Part shown: positions 11,059 through 20,852 of the stretch, piece after piece | Position numbering within the stretch: position 1 is the stretch's first letter | Layout of the letters: each line of letters opens with the position of its first letter | Assembly (NCBI RefSeq): GCF_000210295.1 | Contig: NC_026743.1 | Span: 2,728,001-2,792,000 of the forward strand | Direction of reading: 5' to 3' | DNA length: 64,000 bases | DNA from: Trypanosoma brucei gambiense DAL972 | Taxonomy: Eukaryota; Euglenozoa; Kinetoplastea; Trypanosomatida; Trypanosomatidae | Notes under the pieces: model-generated | Seen by the model: the letters and a program-made list of their open reading frames with translations, nothing else | Databases searched by the model: none | Told to the model about the DNA's origin: nothing | Program-made: the position numbers and the translations under genes

Positions 11059-12141
11059 ATGCTGCCTCGTTACACGCCGTACGAAAGCAACCCACCGCGT
11101 CGTCCCAACATAATCACTGTGGCCACACCAGGTATAACAACATCGCGAACGCACATCTCTCGTTACACTGGTCCGGACGGCGTTGATGTACTTAAAAATG
11201 CATGTAGCTGGCGCCCTACTGAGACTGTTGCAGGTAACGGTGATGCGGCGGCGGAATCCAGTTCTCTTTTGGGGGACGCCGACAGGTTTGTGCTGACGGC
11301 AGATGAGGATCCACCTCTTTTGACCCATGCAACGTGCTCTGTGTCGCCTCGTCTGCTTCACAATGTTATAGCGTCACCAGAGATGGATGAGTTTGTTTAC
11401 AACAGGTGTAGCCTCAATCCTATTCACTGGGTCCTGATGTTAAAGGGGTGCTTGGTCGATCTTTTCTTTTCCGTGCGACCCATTAACTTTTCTTACTCGC
11501 GTGTGGGTATGACAAACCTGGCTGGGGAACGGGATCAAGCGGCCTGCTTGCGTGAGATCCGGCGGGCGGTTCGCATCATTGAGGGGCATAAAAGAACTGT
11601 AGCAACTGGGACTAACAAGGACAGTTTCCAAGATATGGACTCCCGGTGCTATACGCCGGAACGGCCTCTTCGCTTGCATCTTGTTTTATTCGGTTTCAGT
11701 CGCGGTGCAACGACCACGTTCTACACAGCAATGAAACTACCCCCCGAGTTGGCCACTTATGTTTCTCTTGTTGTTGTTGAGGCGGCATTCGACACACTAC
11801 ATAATGTGATCGAATCTTCATGTTGGTTTCCATCTTTTGTACTTTGGTTCTTTCGCACATTCTGCGATTACAGTGGTGAAGATGCTTACAAGTACGACCG
11901 CAACCAGATTCATTTGCGGTGCCCGATAGCGTTTGTAATGTCAGTGAAGGATACGCGCGTACCCAACGAACTTACGCAACGTTTGATTGATAATGTAAAG
12001 GCGGATTGCCCCCAGATCCCCGCCGTAGAAGTGCTTCAGCTCAAACATAGCCGCCACCCACTAATGGCAGTGGGTAATCGGGAGGACCAGGATGCCTACG
12101 TTGCCTTCATGGAGGGACTCTACGACAGATACTGTAATTAA
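11059..12141 (+). CDS. Alpha/beta hydrolase-fold protein
   Basis: A 360-aa protein with features of a serine hydrolase. The nucleophile elbow GFSRG is at about residues 212-216 after a hydrophobic strand (LHLVLFGFS), so the candidate nucleophile is about Ser214. A later strand followed by MSVKDTRVP (about 294-302) offers the acid, and LKHSRHPLM (about 328-336) offers the histidine, in the expected order Ser-Asp-His. The N-terminal 150 residues are not assignable and include a hydrophobic patch around 125-145. Substrate cannot be predicted. The main ATG is overlapped by an upstream ATG 5 bases earlier in another frame (11054-11113, 19 codons), which could lower translation if it lies in the mature mRNA. 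Fold assignment is moderately strong; catalytic roles are inferred by motif order. Confidence 0.7.
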   Translation: MLPRYTPYESNPPRRPNIITVATPGITTSRTHISRYTGPDGVDVLKNACSWRPTETVAGNGDAAAESSSLLGDADRFVLTADEDPPLLTHATCSVSPRLLHNVIASPEMDEFVYNRCSLNPIHWVLMLKGCLVDLFFSVRPINFSYSRVGMTNLAGERDQAACLREIRRAVRIIEGHKRTVATGTNKDSFQDMDSRCYTPERPLRLHLVLFGFSRGATTTFYTAMKLPPELATYVSLVVVEAAFDTLHNVIESSCWFPSFVLWFFRTFCDYSGEDAYKYDRNQIHLRCPIAFVMSVKDTRVPNELTQRLIDNVKADCPQIPAVEVLQLKHSRHPLMAVGNREDQDAYVAFMEGLYDRYCN

Positions 12142-12610
12142 GGCGAAAGAGCCTTAGGTAGAGGGAAAGAATGAAAAGGATTGTGCCACTTACTGCACGT
12201 CCTGTATTTTCGGTTTTGACGATGGCTCCGCGAGGTTACTTGTCGCGCTCTATGACGTGCCCGGTGCTGATATTTTTGGCACTCCGCGAGTGTTGGTGTT
12301 AATTGGTCTATTTTTCCGCATGTGTGCATGTGTCACTGATCTTTGTGTATCGCAGATGCTATCCCTTTTACCCTTCCCCCCGATATCTTCTGTGTCTTGC
12401 AACCTCTGTGCGTGCTAATGTGACCACGGGGGTTTCTTTTCCGCATTCAGAGTTGTACCTAGAAAGAAAGAGGGGAACGTTAGCAAACGGTGCACCGGGT
12501 GTGAGGCTGTTGGCCTCTCCAAAAGCCAGCTTTAGCCCAGGATTGTCGCTTTCCATAATCGGCCGCTCTCCCACCGTGGTCTAGGATTTCTTCTCACAAC
12601 CTGCATTTAG
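12142..12610. other. Intergenic region with splice acceptor, no gene seen
   Basis: Contains pyrimidine-rich sequence at 12361-12395 and 12433-12448 and a good acceptor AG at 12449-12450 (TTTTCCGCATTCAG), about 160 bases before the CLC gene. No coding sequence is recognised. Confidence 0.55.
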
Positions 12611-15568
12611 ATGAAGGGGCAGTCTTCACAGTGTAGGGTCCCACTGCTCGGCGCAGGTTCGTCTGATGACTGCGACGGCGATAATAATGCCAACGAACCT
12701 GTGGCTGCAGTCAGGCGGTGTACGAATCGTTTCTCAACAAACATGCCGCTGCTTGAAGAACGACACGACCTTTCGCTGCGGCAGAAGCTGCAAGCAACGA
12801 TCCCTACAAGACACCCGCGCTTCTACAGTTCGGAAGAAAGGCGCAAAATGGAGCGGTATGAGTCCGTTGACACGTTCGAGCCGGCAACAACAGTGTACAA
12901 GGACCATCTTGCAGGTCGCAGTCAGGAGCCGCGTTGGTTCATATGGGTGTTCGTTGTTGTAATTGGTATTGCTGTTAGTTTTACAGCCATAGTAGTTGTG
13001 GCGTTGTTACACGTGTTTGCAAGCGTGCGTTACGAGCTTCTAGGTTATGGGCTTAATAATTTCTCATTTTACAACCCAAACCGCTATCCCGAGCGCTCTC
13101 CGGACCATGCGGAGTTGGACTTCACCGCTATGTTCGAGGGTGTTGGCGTTGGTTTGTACGGCATTAGCCCGCGTTCCTACATGAAAGGGTACCTGATGTG
13201 GGTGTCTTTCAGCTTTGTCACATCGCTTATTTCAAGCGTTATTTGTATTTGCGTTCCTGGGAGCGTTGGGGCAGGTATGCCAGAGGTTATAGCGTATTTA
13301 AATGGTGTTGATTACCCCATGTTGGGAAGTTTTGGCGTTTTGCTTGCGAAGATCGCCTCCGTTGTTTTTAGTGTGGCAAGTGGCGTTTGTACCGGCCATT
13401 GTGGTACGTTAATGCTAACTGGAGCCATGGTGGGGGCGCAGACGCTTCAGAGACGGCGTTGGATACAGATCGAACACGTAAATATTATTGAGTGCTTCAG
13501 GAATCCCCGTGATCGTCGGACAATTGTAGTAATCGGTGCCGCGGCGGGCATTGCATCTGCGTTTAATGTTTCGATTGGGGGTCTCATGGTCGTGGTGGAG
13601 TTAATTTCCACTACCATACCAGTCCGCTTCGCTCTTTACGTATTTGCTGCGTCACTGGTTTCTTCGTTGTTTATTCAAGTTTATTTTTCGCACTTTTTGT
13701 ATTTTGCTGGGCGCGACCGTACCGGGTATTCATCAGGAGAACTAATATCGGAACTGGTTCAGGTGTTCGCGTCAACTATTCCTTTTGAGCAGATTGTGAG
13801 AATGCATATATTATATTTCATTCCAACTGTTGTTATTGGTTTTATTTGTGGTGCGCTGTCCGGTGTCTATGTCCGGCTGAGTTGGTTCGCGCTTGTGGTA
13901 CGGCGGCACTTGGAACAACGCTTCAAAGTGAGAGCCTTCCGCGCGTTGTTACCGGTTGCCTTCACCGTTGCTTATGTTAGTTTGCACTACTGGATGGTTG
14001 TTGCCTTTGGGAGTGCGGGCTGGTCACCCCCCTCGTCGGCGCTGAATCCAACCGATAACACGACAGCTGGAGGTTTAACAACGCTGCGGTGGGGAAACTC
14101 ATCAGCGGTGTCTCCCCACTTTGTTGATGCTCAGAGCGGGCCTTGCGTTGCCGTGCCCCAAACGTTGTCTGATTCGCGTGACGTGTCGGTCATATCGTTC
14201 TACGGTGCTAACGGCTTCTTCTGTGCGGCACCAAACAATACAGTGATCCCCGTTACTGCAACCGTGCATGAACAACAGGTCTGGATTGTACTGCATTCCT
14301 ATGCTTCTCTTGCTTTCGCCAACGCAGACTCAGCGCTGCAGACGCTTCTCAGTCTGCGGACAGAGACAATGCTCTCTCTCCCTGTTCTAATGATATTTCT
14401 GCTGATTTACTACACGTCTTCCGCAATTTTCCTTGGAATATCGCCGTGTGGGGACACTGTGTTTCCCACACTCGTTGTTGGTGCCACCGTTGGCCGTATT
14501 GTTGGTCTTGTGGTGTTCCTCATTGTTAGCCCCGGTGGTCGGTCCTCGTGGGCCGATCCGGGCATTTTTGCTCTTATCGGTGCGGGTAGTTTTGTGGGTG
14601 GCACAACGGGACTTGCGTTTTCCATCTGTACCATCCTGATGGAAAGCACAGGACAGTTTCAACACATGTTGCCACTCATGGTGGGTATCATGATTGCTAA
14701 GAAAACAGCGGAGATCTTCACGCATAATATCAATGCTGTTCTCTTAGAGGCGCGTTGTGTGCCTATGTTGAATTATATGAATGTGGTGGAGAAGTATCCC
14801 ATGTTCGACGCTCGCCACGTTATGTCCTCTAAAGTGGTTGTGTTGGAGACGGTAACTCCCATTGGTCGCGTGGTGGACGTGCTGGAAAACACCCGCCACA
14901 ACGCTTTTCCTATTGAAAGCGTTAGGGATCAGACGTACAAGGGGGTTGTGATGCGAAGGCAGTTAGAGATCGTTTTGTGGCACTTATATTACTCGCATCA
15001 CCTTTCGACTTGTTCGTATGAGTGCGGGAAGCGTGTTGAGGCATCCCTGTATCGGGATAACCTGCATGGTGTGCTTCCTCCTCTGGAAAAGTGGTTAGGT
15101 GCGCAGTTGGATCTCTCTCCATATATTGACTATTCGGGGTTTTGCGTGCTCGCCACCGCTACACTCCCGCGTACGTATCAAATGTTCCTAACCCTTGGGC
15201 TTCGTCACCTGACCGTCGTGGACAGCGGAAACCGGATCGTTGGAATCATCACACGGAAAGATCTTATGGCCGATCGGATCATTGAGTCAATAATCCGAAC
15301 TGACAGAAGGCGACGGAGAATCCAGGGGTCGAGAAAACATTCCACAAACACCGGGTCAAGTGATGTTGCAGATGTTGAGGTTGCCGGTGGGGAGGAGTCG
15401 AGTGAAGTTGCGTCCGGAAGGTCAGCGGGCGGGTGGGAAGCTGCGTTGAAATATGAATTTTACCGCTCTGGTGAGTGGTGTGTGAGTGATGAGGAAGATA
15501 GGGTGTCGGAGAACAATTCCATTAGAGAAGAACCCGGTGGGACTTGGAAACCCGATGCTACTTTCTAA
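12611..15568 (+). CDS. CLC-family chloride channel/transporter with two CBS domains
   Basis: A 985-aa membrane protein of the CLC anion channel/exchanger family, probably in an internal or plasma membrane. About ten or more hydrophobic segments run from residue 108 to about 720. The first family motif, normally GSGIPE, appears as GAGMPEV at about 220-226, followed by the typical AYLNG. The second, normally G-K/R-E-G-P, appears as GHCGT at 262-266, so the gating glutamate is Cys264. The usual EE pair on the proton path is VEL (Glu330, Leu331). The later pore motif is about CGDTVFPTLVVGATVGR. A long extracellular or luminal-type insert with Asn sites lies around 465-560. Two CBS domains follow, about 735-785 and 840-900, ending GIITRKDL. 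The tail is hydrophilic. Family is certain; channel rather than exchanger behaviour is inferred from the missing glutamates. Confidence 0.93.
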   Translation: MKGQSSQCRVPLLGAGSSDDCDGDNNANEPVAAVRRCTNRFSTNMPLLEERHDLSLRQKLQATIPTRHPRFYSSEERRKMERYESVDTFEPATTVYKDHLAGRSQEPRWFIWVFVVVIGIAVSFTAIVVVALLHVFASVRYELLGYGLNNFSFYNPNRYPERSPDHAELDFTAMFEGVGVGLYGISPRSYMKGYLMWVSFSFVTSLISSVICICVPGSVGAGMPEVIAYLNGVDYPMLGSFGVLLAKIASVVFSVASGVCTGHCGTLMLTGAMVGAQTLQRRRWIQIEHVNIIECFRNPRDRRTIVVIGAAAGIASAFNVSIGGLMVVVELISTTIPVRFALYVFAASLVSSLFIQVYFSHFLYFAGRDRTGYSSGELISELVQVFASTIPFEQIVRMHILYFIPTVVIGFICGALSGVYVRLSWFALVVRRHLEQRFKVRAFRALLPVAFTVAYVSLHYWMVVAFGSAGWSPPSSALNPTDNTTAGGLTTLRWGNSSAVSPHFVDAQSGPCVAVPQTLSDSRDVSVISFYGANGFFCAAPNNTVIPVTATVHEQQVWIVLHSYASLAFANADSALQTLLSLRTETMLSLPVLMIFLLIYYTSSAIFLGISPCGDTVFPTLVVGATVGRIVGLVVFLIVSPGGRSSWADPGIFALIGAGSFVGGTTGLAFSICTILMESTGQFQHMLPLMVGIMIAKKTAEIFTHNINAVLLEARCVPMLNYMNVVEKYPMFDARHVMSSKVVVLETVTPIGRVVDVLENTRHNAFPIESVRDQTYKGVVMRRQLEIVLWHLYYSHHLSTCSYECGKRVEASLYRDNLHGVLPPLEKWLGAQLDLSPYIDYSGFCVLATATLPRTYQMFLTLGLRHLTVVDSGNRIVGIITRKDLMADRIIESIIRTDRRRRRIQGSRKHSTNTGSSDVADVEVAGGEESSEVASGRSAGGWEAALKYEFYRSGEWCVSDEEDRVSENNSIREEPGGTWKPDATF

Positions 15569-16615
15569 GGTAAATAATACCCCTAAGCAATGTGGCGTAG
15601 TTGTCAATATACCAACGTTGTGATCCGTACCCACCCGCCATTCTCAATGCAGTTACGACCTTGTCTTTAAGGAGTCATGAATCAAACGTGCGTGTGATGA
15701 TGATTATTATTATCATCATTCTTTTTTTTCTTTAAAGGATGGCAGAGTTACGGCTTTGTGTTCTGAGGGGGAGTTTAAGTATGGGTGGGTGTACCTCTAC
15801 AAAATTGGGCACTATCATCAGTAGTATAACCTGGGAGGGGACCGCTCCCGCAGAAATGAGGTTATGGAGTAGCGTTTGCGGATGTGATTGGACCCAATTG
15901 TGTCAGCTTACGAGTTTCAGGGGGAAGGGATGATGGGGGTAGCAGATGTGTAATCAGCAGGAAGCCATAATTGGCGAGCAAATCCGACTGACACTAACTG
16001 TATTCACGCATCTAAAGAAAACAACAACAACAACAAAAGGAAAGACAATGAAAGTGTGGAAATGGAGAAGAACGGGATTGTTGAACTGCTCTTTTGGATC
16101 ATTTATTTCCTTTCCTTTCCTCTACATTGCCTCTTTGCTCTGTTTGGTTAGTCGAGCCGTCCTGGATTGCACCCGACGGTGAAGTTGTTATGTAAAAAAA
16201 AAAAGAATGGGGCTAACTATAACTCTCCCGCACTTTTTTTTTTTACTTCCTCTTCCCTTTTGTTGCAAAGGGGGGAAGGAAGGCGAAGTATGCTTATCTG
16301 GTCCATTTCTGTTTTTTCTTTTTTTTTTTTTACTGTTTGTAAAAGTGTTCTCCATTGAGGTCGAGCATATCGTCCAAGAGGGGTAAATTTTTTTTTTCCT
16401 TTCCCTCCTTGGCCAACATCTACTTTCCGTCACCGAAGAAAAGCAGACTAAGGAGAAGCATTTCTCCACTTGCCGCCGAGGGAAGACTTCTCCATTCATT
16501 CACATCTACAAGGGCGGAAGAAGCTGAAGATCAGCTGCGGTGCTGTGATAGTGGGGAACCATAGGGGCAAGGTGCTGGAATAGAGGGAGAACGTGTGTGG
16601 TGTAGTTGAAGTTCA
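15569..16615. other. Intergenic region, no gene accepted
   Basis: About 1 kb. A 64-codon open frame at 15739-15933 follows a short T/C tract and AG but has no recognisable content. Pyrimidine tracts at 16313-16332 and 16386-16410, then AG at 16436-16437, are likely part of the acceptor region for the YEATS gene. Confidence 0.55.
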
Positions 16616-18070
16616 ATGCAGGCCACTTCTAAATCTACTGGATCTTCTGTTTCCATCACGGGCGAACACGAATATGTAGTTTACACAGGTGCCACCCTTA
16701 TTCCATTTTGCGTTGGGAGTGTTGCGTTTCCCTTAACATTGTGCCGTGCTTCTTCTTCAGCAGTCGCCGCATCCTCTCAAGCGCATGCATTGTCCTCTGC
16801 GTCCCGTGGTAACGCCAAGCAGAAGCGTAGCGGGAAGGGTAGTGGCCAACAAGAAACATCTCGTGACGAGGATACTGGAGACAATGTTCATGACTACTGC
16901 GCAGGAATCAGTCGCTGCACGCACGTCCGGTATATTTACTTTCGTGATGGTTCCGTAGCGTCGCAGGACCTATCGTACCGTCATCAGTTATTCATGAAGG
17001 CAGATGGTGTGAAGCGGTCTGAAATGTTAGATGGAAAGGAGAGTAACCAGGTGTATAGTGCTTCACCACTGTACGCATTAGTCGATCGAGTTGTGTTCAC
17101 TCTTCCTAACGGCTTTCCGGAGCGGCGCCGCGAAGTCACGCACCCGCCGTTTTTCATTGTGGACGACACGTGGGCGGAACATTTGGTGGAGGTGGAGGTG
17201 CACTTTCATCCATGGTTGGGCATAGCCCCTTTTACAGCGAGTCACATGGTTCTCTTAAACCAGCGTGTTGACGTCACACCGCAGTTGCTAAGCTCAACTC
17301 AAGGCCAATGTAAACCACCGTCAACTGTCATCCTCTCGCCCGACGAAGAGGAGCGTTTAGCGGGTGTTGGGTCATCTTCGCTTATTGGAACGAAGAGGTC
17401 CAGAGTACCCGAGTGTGGTGTTGTATTGCCTGAGGAAACTAGTGCAGTGCGTATGGATCTTAGTAATTCTGTTTACTCACCTGATATGGTTATCCTTGGC
17501 GAACCCGGGTTTCGGGAAAGGCTTGTAGACCTCGTGGGGGCCCCTGTTGTAGCCGAGAGGCGTGATGCGATGCGAATATTTCACCCGACGCTTGACGTTG
17601 TGCGATATCTTGCCGCTGTGCGAGCAATGCCTCAGCCAGAGTTGATGGCACCACCTCGAATATGTCTCTTGCCGTGGTACCAGCAGTCGGTTCAACCGCT
17701 GGCGACGCAACATACGGAGAAGAAATGCGAGAAAAGTGAGCGGTGCGACCGACACGGGACACGCAGTCGCTCCGTAATGAATGATGATAATATTTGTGAT
17801 GACTCCGACCACGAAATTGACGTGGGATCCCTACCCCCCTGGTGCTTTCCATTTGAGGTGATAATTCATGCATGCGAGTCACGGCGGCAGAGTGGTGCCG
17901 TTGATGCCATGCGGGCTGTGCTTGCAGAGCTCAAGAAGGAGCAGTTGGAGTTACGTGAAGGCATTGAACAGAACATTGCAGCCGCAACAGCAAATGCAGA
18001 AGAGCTGCGGGACGTCATCAAACACATGAGCCAGAGGTGCGCTGCTCTTCAGACGTCGTGGAAGCGCTAG
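16616..18070 (+). CDS. YEATS-domain protein
   Basis: A 484-aa protein, probably a chromatin-associated subunit of a histone acetyltransferase or remodelling complex, since YEATS domains read acylated histone lysines in the nucleus. The core is at about residues 160-217: VDRVVFTLPNGFPERRREV, THPPFFIVDDTWAEHLVEV, then VHFHPWLGIAPF. This matches the family pattern (hydrophobic strand, L-x-x-x-F-P, basic run, PPF, aromatic loop, strand ending in a hydrophobic-F pair). An upstream strand with CTHVRYIYFRDG (about 102-113) is the probable beginning of the domain, with a Ser/Ala/Lys-rich insert before it. The C-terminus (about 430-480) is a predicted coiled coil, as in many YEATS proteins. Two acyl-pocket positions differ from AF9-type readers. 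No gene symbol is assigned because I cannot separate the trypanosomatid paralogues. Confidence 0.78.
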   Translation: MQATSKSTGSSVSITGEHEYVVYTGATLIPFCVGSVAFPLTLCRASSSAVAASSQAHALSSASRGNAKQKRSGKGSGQQETSRDEDTGDNVHDYCAGISRCTHVRYIYFRDGSVASQDLSYRHQLFMKADGVKRSEMLDGKESNQVYSASPLYALVDRVVFTLPNGFPERRREVTHPPFFIVDDTWAEHLVEVEVHFHPWLGIAPFTASHMVLLNQRVDVTPQLLSSTQGQCKPPSTVILSPDEEERLAGVGSSSLIGTKRSRVPECGVVLPEETSAVRMDLSNSVYSPDMVILGEPGFRERLVDLVGAPVVAERRDAMRIFHPTLDVVRYLAAVRAMPQPELMAPPRICLLPWYQQSVQPLATQHTEKKCEKSERCDRHGTRSRSVMNDDNICDDSDHEIDVGSLPPWCFPFEVIIHACESRRQSGAVDAMRAVLAELKKEQLELREGIEQNIAAATANAEELRDVIKHMSQRCAALQTSWKR

Positions 18071-18540
18071 GGAGTGTGTTCCTTGCGTGTGGTCATGGTT
18101 ACAGGTTTAGGATGTTGAAGGGCGTTAACCAAGCGAGCGGCATTTACCGTTCCACTTCTGCTGCGTATTGGGGTGTAACTGTTGAGAAGTCAATTTTTTT
18201 GTCTTGAGGCGTACCGTTGCTGTCATCTGCCCAATCCTGTTCCGGTTCCGTTACCAAGCCTGCTCCCCCCCCCACAATTTCCTGCCTAATATCTTCCCTT
18301 TTAGCTTTGTTGCGCACTCTCACATCTGATGCTCCCTTTTTTTTCATTCTTTGAATGATCTCCTTTCACTTCCTCCCCGCTGTGGGTGTTGGTGCTCACG
18401 TCCGAGGTATCACTAGTAGGGGGTTATAACTGACTGGTAGCAGAAGAGCGGAGTTCTACGCACGCGCGTACACACACAATTTTGTATTGTTTCATACCTT
18501 ATTGATAACTGACGTTATACGTACTGTTCCATTGAAGTAA
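18071..18540. other. Intergenic region, no gene seen
   Basis: About 470 bases. A strong pyrimidine tract (18331-18385) precedes candidate acceptor AGs around 18404 and 18416. Nothing else is recognisable. Confidence 0.5.
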
Positions 18541-19161
18541 ATGAGCTCTGGAAGCACGAAGCTTGAAGCAATTGTTGTATGTGGACCATCCGGTGCGGGA
18601 AAGACTACGCTCCTTGAGCGTTTGATGGGCGCTTATCCGAATCGCTTTGGATTTTCCGTATCACACACGACGCGTGCTCCCCGTGAGGGTGAGGTGCACG
18701 GCCGTGAGTACTTCTTCTCGACTCGTGAGAGCATGCTCACAATGGAGAAAGAGGGAAAGTTCATTGAACTATGTGATGTTCATGGAAACTTGTATGGCAC
18801 CAGCATTGATGCGGTTAGGGAGGTTCAAAGTACCGGCAAGGTGTGTGTCATTGACATGGACGTGAAGGGCGCGCAGAAGCTGCGAGCGAGCGGTTACTTG
18901 AAGAATGTACTTTATTTGTTTGTCACGGTGCCATCAATCGATGTTCTGCGCGCGCGAATTCAAAAGCGGGGTGCATTGAGTGAGGAAGTGCTTCAGCGGC
19001 GCATTGCAACCGCTGAGGTGGAGTTGCACTTTTTGAGGGAAAATCCTACCTTTTTTTCCCACGTCATCACAAATGAAGAGTTGGAGGTATCGTACAAAAA
19101 ACTGTGCGAAATCGTTGGGAGCGAGTTTCTGAAATATGGTATGGAGGGGTTAAATAAGTGA
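18541..19161 (+). CDS. GMK: Guanylate kinase
   Basis: ATP-dependent GMP kinase making GDP in purine salvage. Purine salvage is essential in trypanosomes because they cannot make purines de novo. The 206-aa length fits the family (about 190-210). The P-loop GPSGAGKTTL is at about residues 14-23. The GMP-binding region follows with FSVSHTTRAPREGEVHGREY (about 38-57), carrying the family's Ser, paired Arg and Tyr. Further on are IELCDVHGNLYGTS and VCVIDMDVKGAQKL, both diagnostic. The lid segment is LRARIQKRG. No targeting signal is obvious; the C-terminus (GLNK) is not a glycosomal SKL-type signal, so the enzyme is probably cytosolic. Assignment is secure. Confidence 0.95.
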   Translation: MSSGSTKLEAIVVCGPSGAGKTTLLERLMGAYPNRFGFSVSHTTRAPREGEVHGREYFFSTRESMLTMEKEGKFIELCDVHGNLYGTSIDAVREVQSTGKVCVIDMDVKGAQKLRASGYLKNVLYLFVTVPSIDVLRARIQKRGALSEEVLQRRIATAEVELHFLRENPTFFSHVITNEELEVSYKKLCEIVGSEFLKYGMEGLNK

Positions 19162-19793
19162 TCGTGTGAGTGCCTGCGTGTGCACGCATTCGATGGCAGA
19201 GTGGTGGGACATGTTTTTCTAAAATATGCAAGTGATGCGGTGAAGAACTCTAAGGACATGGGAAAAAAGAATTAAAAAAAAAATTCCTGTTATTATTAAT
19301 TATGTTATGACATAAACAACGGCAATAATATGTCAATCTGACCCTGATCAGCTTATGGGTAATAGGAGCTGTGGGATGCGGTGTTGGGGACTAGATATCA
19401 TGTGAGCCACATCGTAAGTGTGTGTTCGTGTTTAATGGATATAGAGCAAATGGAAACGTTGAACTTGGTTCAGTGCCGGTCAATGGATCTTCTGGTTAAA
19501 AGCGTTCGCACGCCCCTTCCTTGTGGTGTTGGAAAGCTTTCTTAGGGCATACGCGGGTATATATATATATATTCTTTGTGTGTGCCTTCGTATACGTGTA
19601 AACTAAGTGGTGTGTGGTGGAAACATATAGGGAGGAAACCAACGGAAATGCTTGACATTTCCTCGCCTTTGTTTTTCTTTACCTTTCCGTGCAGGTCTCG
19701 TATGACTCAAAATCTGCTTCATGTGCTTGGTACAAAACCACTACTGCCGTATTGGGTTACTCTTTGTCCACCAATCATTCAATGTACACGTGA

Positions 19794-19828
<35 letters not shown>

Positions 19829-20852
19829 GCTACTTCTTGTTTGGTTGCCTTGTGACTTCAAGTGGCGGGATGTATGGGGCCTTTTGGCTTATTTATTTAT
19901 TGAATTTGTGTGACATGTCGACGCGGCGGGTTTCCATTTCACCTCACTTCACTCCTATTTCTGTTAGCTTTTGCTTTCGCGTTGCTCTTGTGGATGGTGA
20001 GGGGGTTCAGGCAATTTCTTCCTTTCTGTGGCTTCATTCCCCTCTACCCACCCCCGTTACTGTGGAGGTCAGGACCCGTGGGTTAATGTTTTCATGTTGA
20101 AATTTCGGGAGTTTAATACGTAAGGCAGAAAAGGGTTTCGTTCTGGATGGATATCGCTTCTGCATAAAAGGATGGGCGCAAAGGCTGCTGTACAAATGAG
20201 GTTGCTGACGGTTGGTTCCTGCTTATTCTGTTTATTCGATGCATTAAAGCTCGTGAGGCAGAGTGAATGAAAATGCATTTTACATATTTTTTTTGGCGTC
20301 ATTTTTAGTTTCTACGGTTTTGACTTAGCACTTCCTTTTTCTCATCTTTATTGATATTGTGTTACTTTTTTTTTTTTTCGTGGCGGTGAAGTGCGTGAAC
20401 GGGCGCTAAAGTGACCCCTAAGCTCTATCTCCACCCTAACGACACTGCAAATCCCTGGCGGCCCCACATACACGCACTCGCACAGGACCACCATAAGAAA
20501 AGGGTGCTTCCACCGTGCACAGCAACGTTTTCTCCCTTTGCAGGCAAAAAAGAAAACATTTTACACATAAACTTTCCTCATAATTTAAATATTTTAATTC
20601 GTGTTCGACGCTTCGCCCCCCTCCCCCCCAAATTCATCTGAGAGTCCGGGATGTGTTTGCAACTCACCGCTTCTGCCGGTCAAAGTGGCACTCTATTTTG
20701 TCGTCGTTTTCCTTTTTTATTCTTTTACATTCCCGCCTCCGCATACGTACAACCTCCTCAAACGCATTCTGTTGACAATTCGAACGAGCGAAGAACTTGT
20801 CTGCAACGTGTGTGGCTGGCAATAGTTGTGCATATTTATTATATATATATAT
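19162..20852. other. Long intergenic region, no gene accepted
   Basis: About 1.7 kb. It contains TA runs at 19559-19571, 19798-19828 and 20838-20854. A possible 174-codon frame at 19576-20100 starts at TTG and reads through the TA run, so I do not accept it. Pyrimidine-rich sequence at 20695-20745, then AG at 20787-20788, is the likely acceptor for the CW-domain gene. Confidence 0.6.
19798..19828. repeat. TA dinucleotide microsatellite
   Basis: An uninterrupted alternating T/A run of about 31 bases in noncoding sequence. Confidence 0.9.

Noticed and set aside
15739..15933. 64-codon frame preceded by a T/C tract and AAAG
   Set aside because: The upstream context looks like a splice acceptor, but the peptide has no recognisable feature and lies in a probable UTR; kept only as a note.
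19576..20100. 174-codon + frame between guanylate kinase and the CW gene
   Set aside because: It starts at TTG, passes through a TA microsatellite (IYIYIY) and has no recognisable content.
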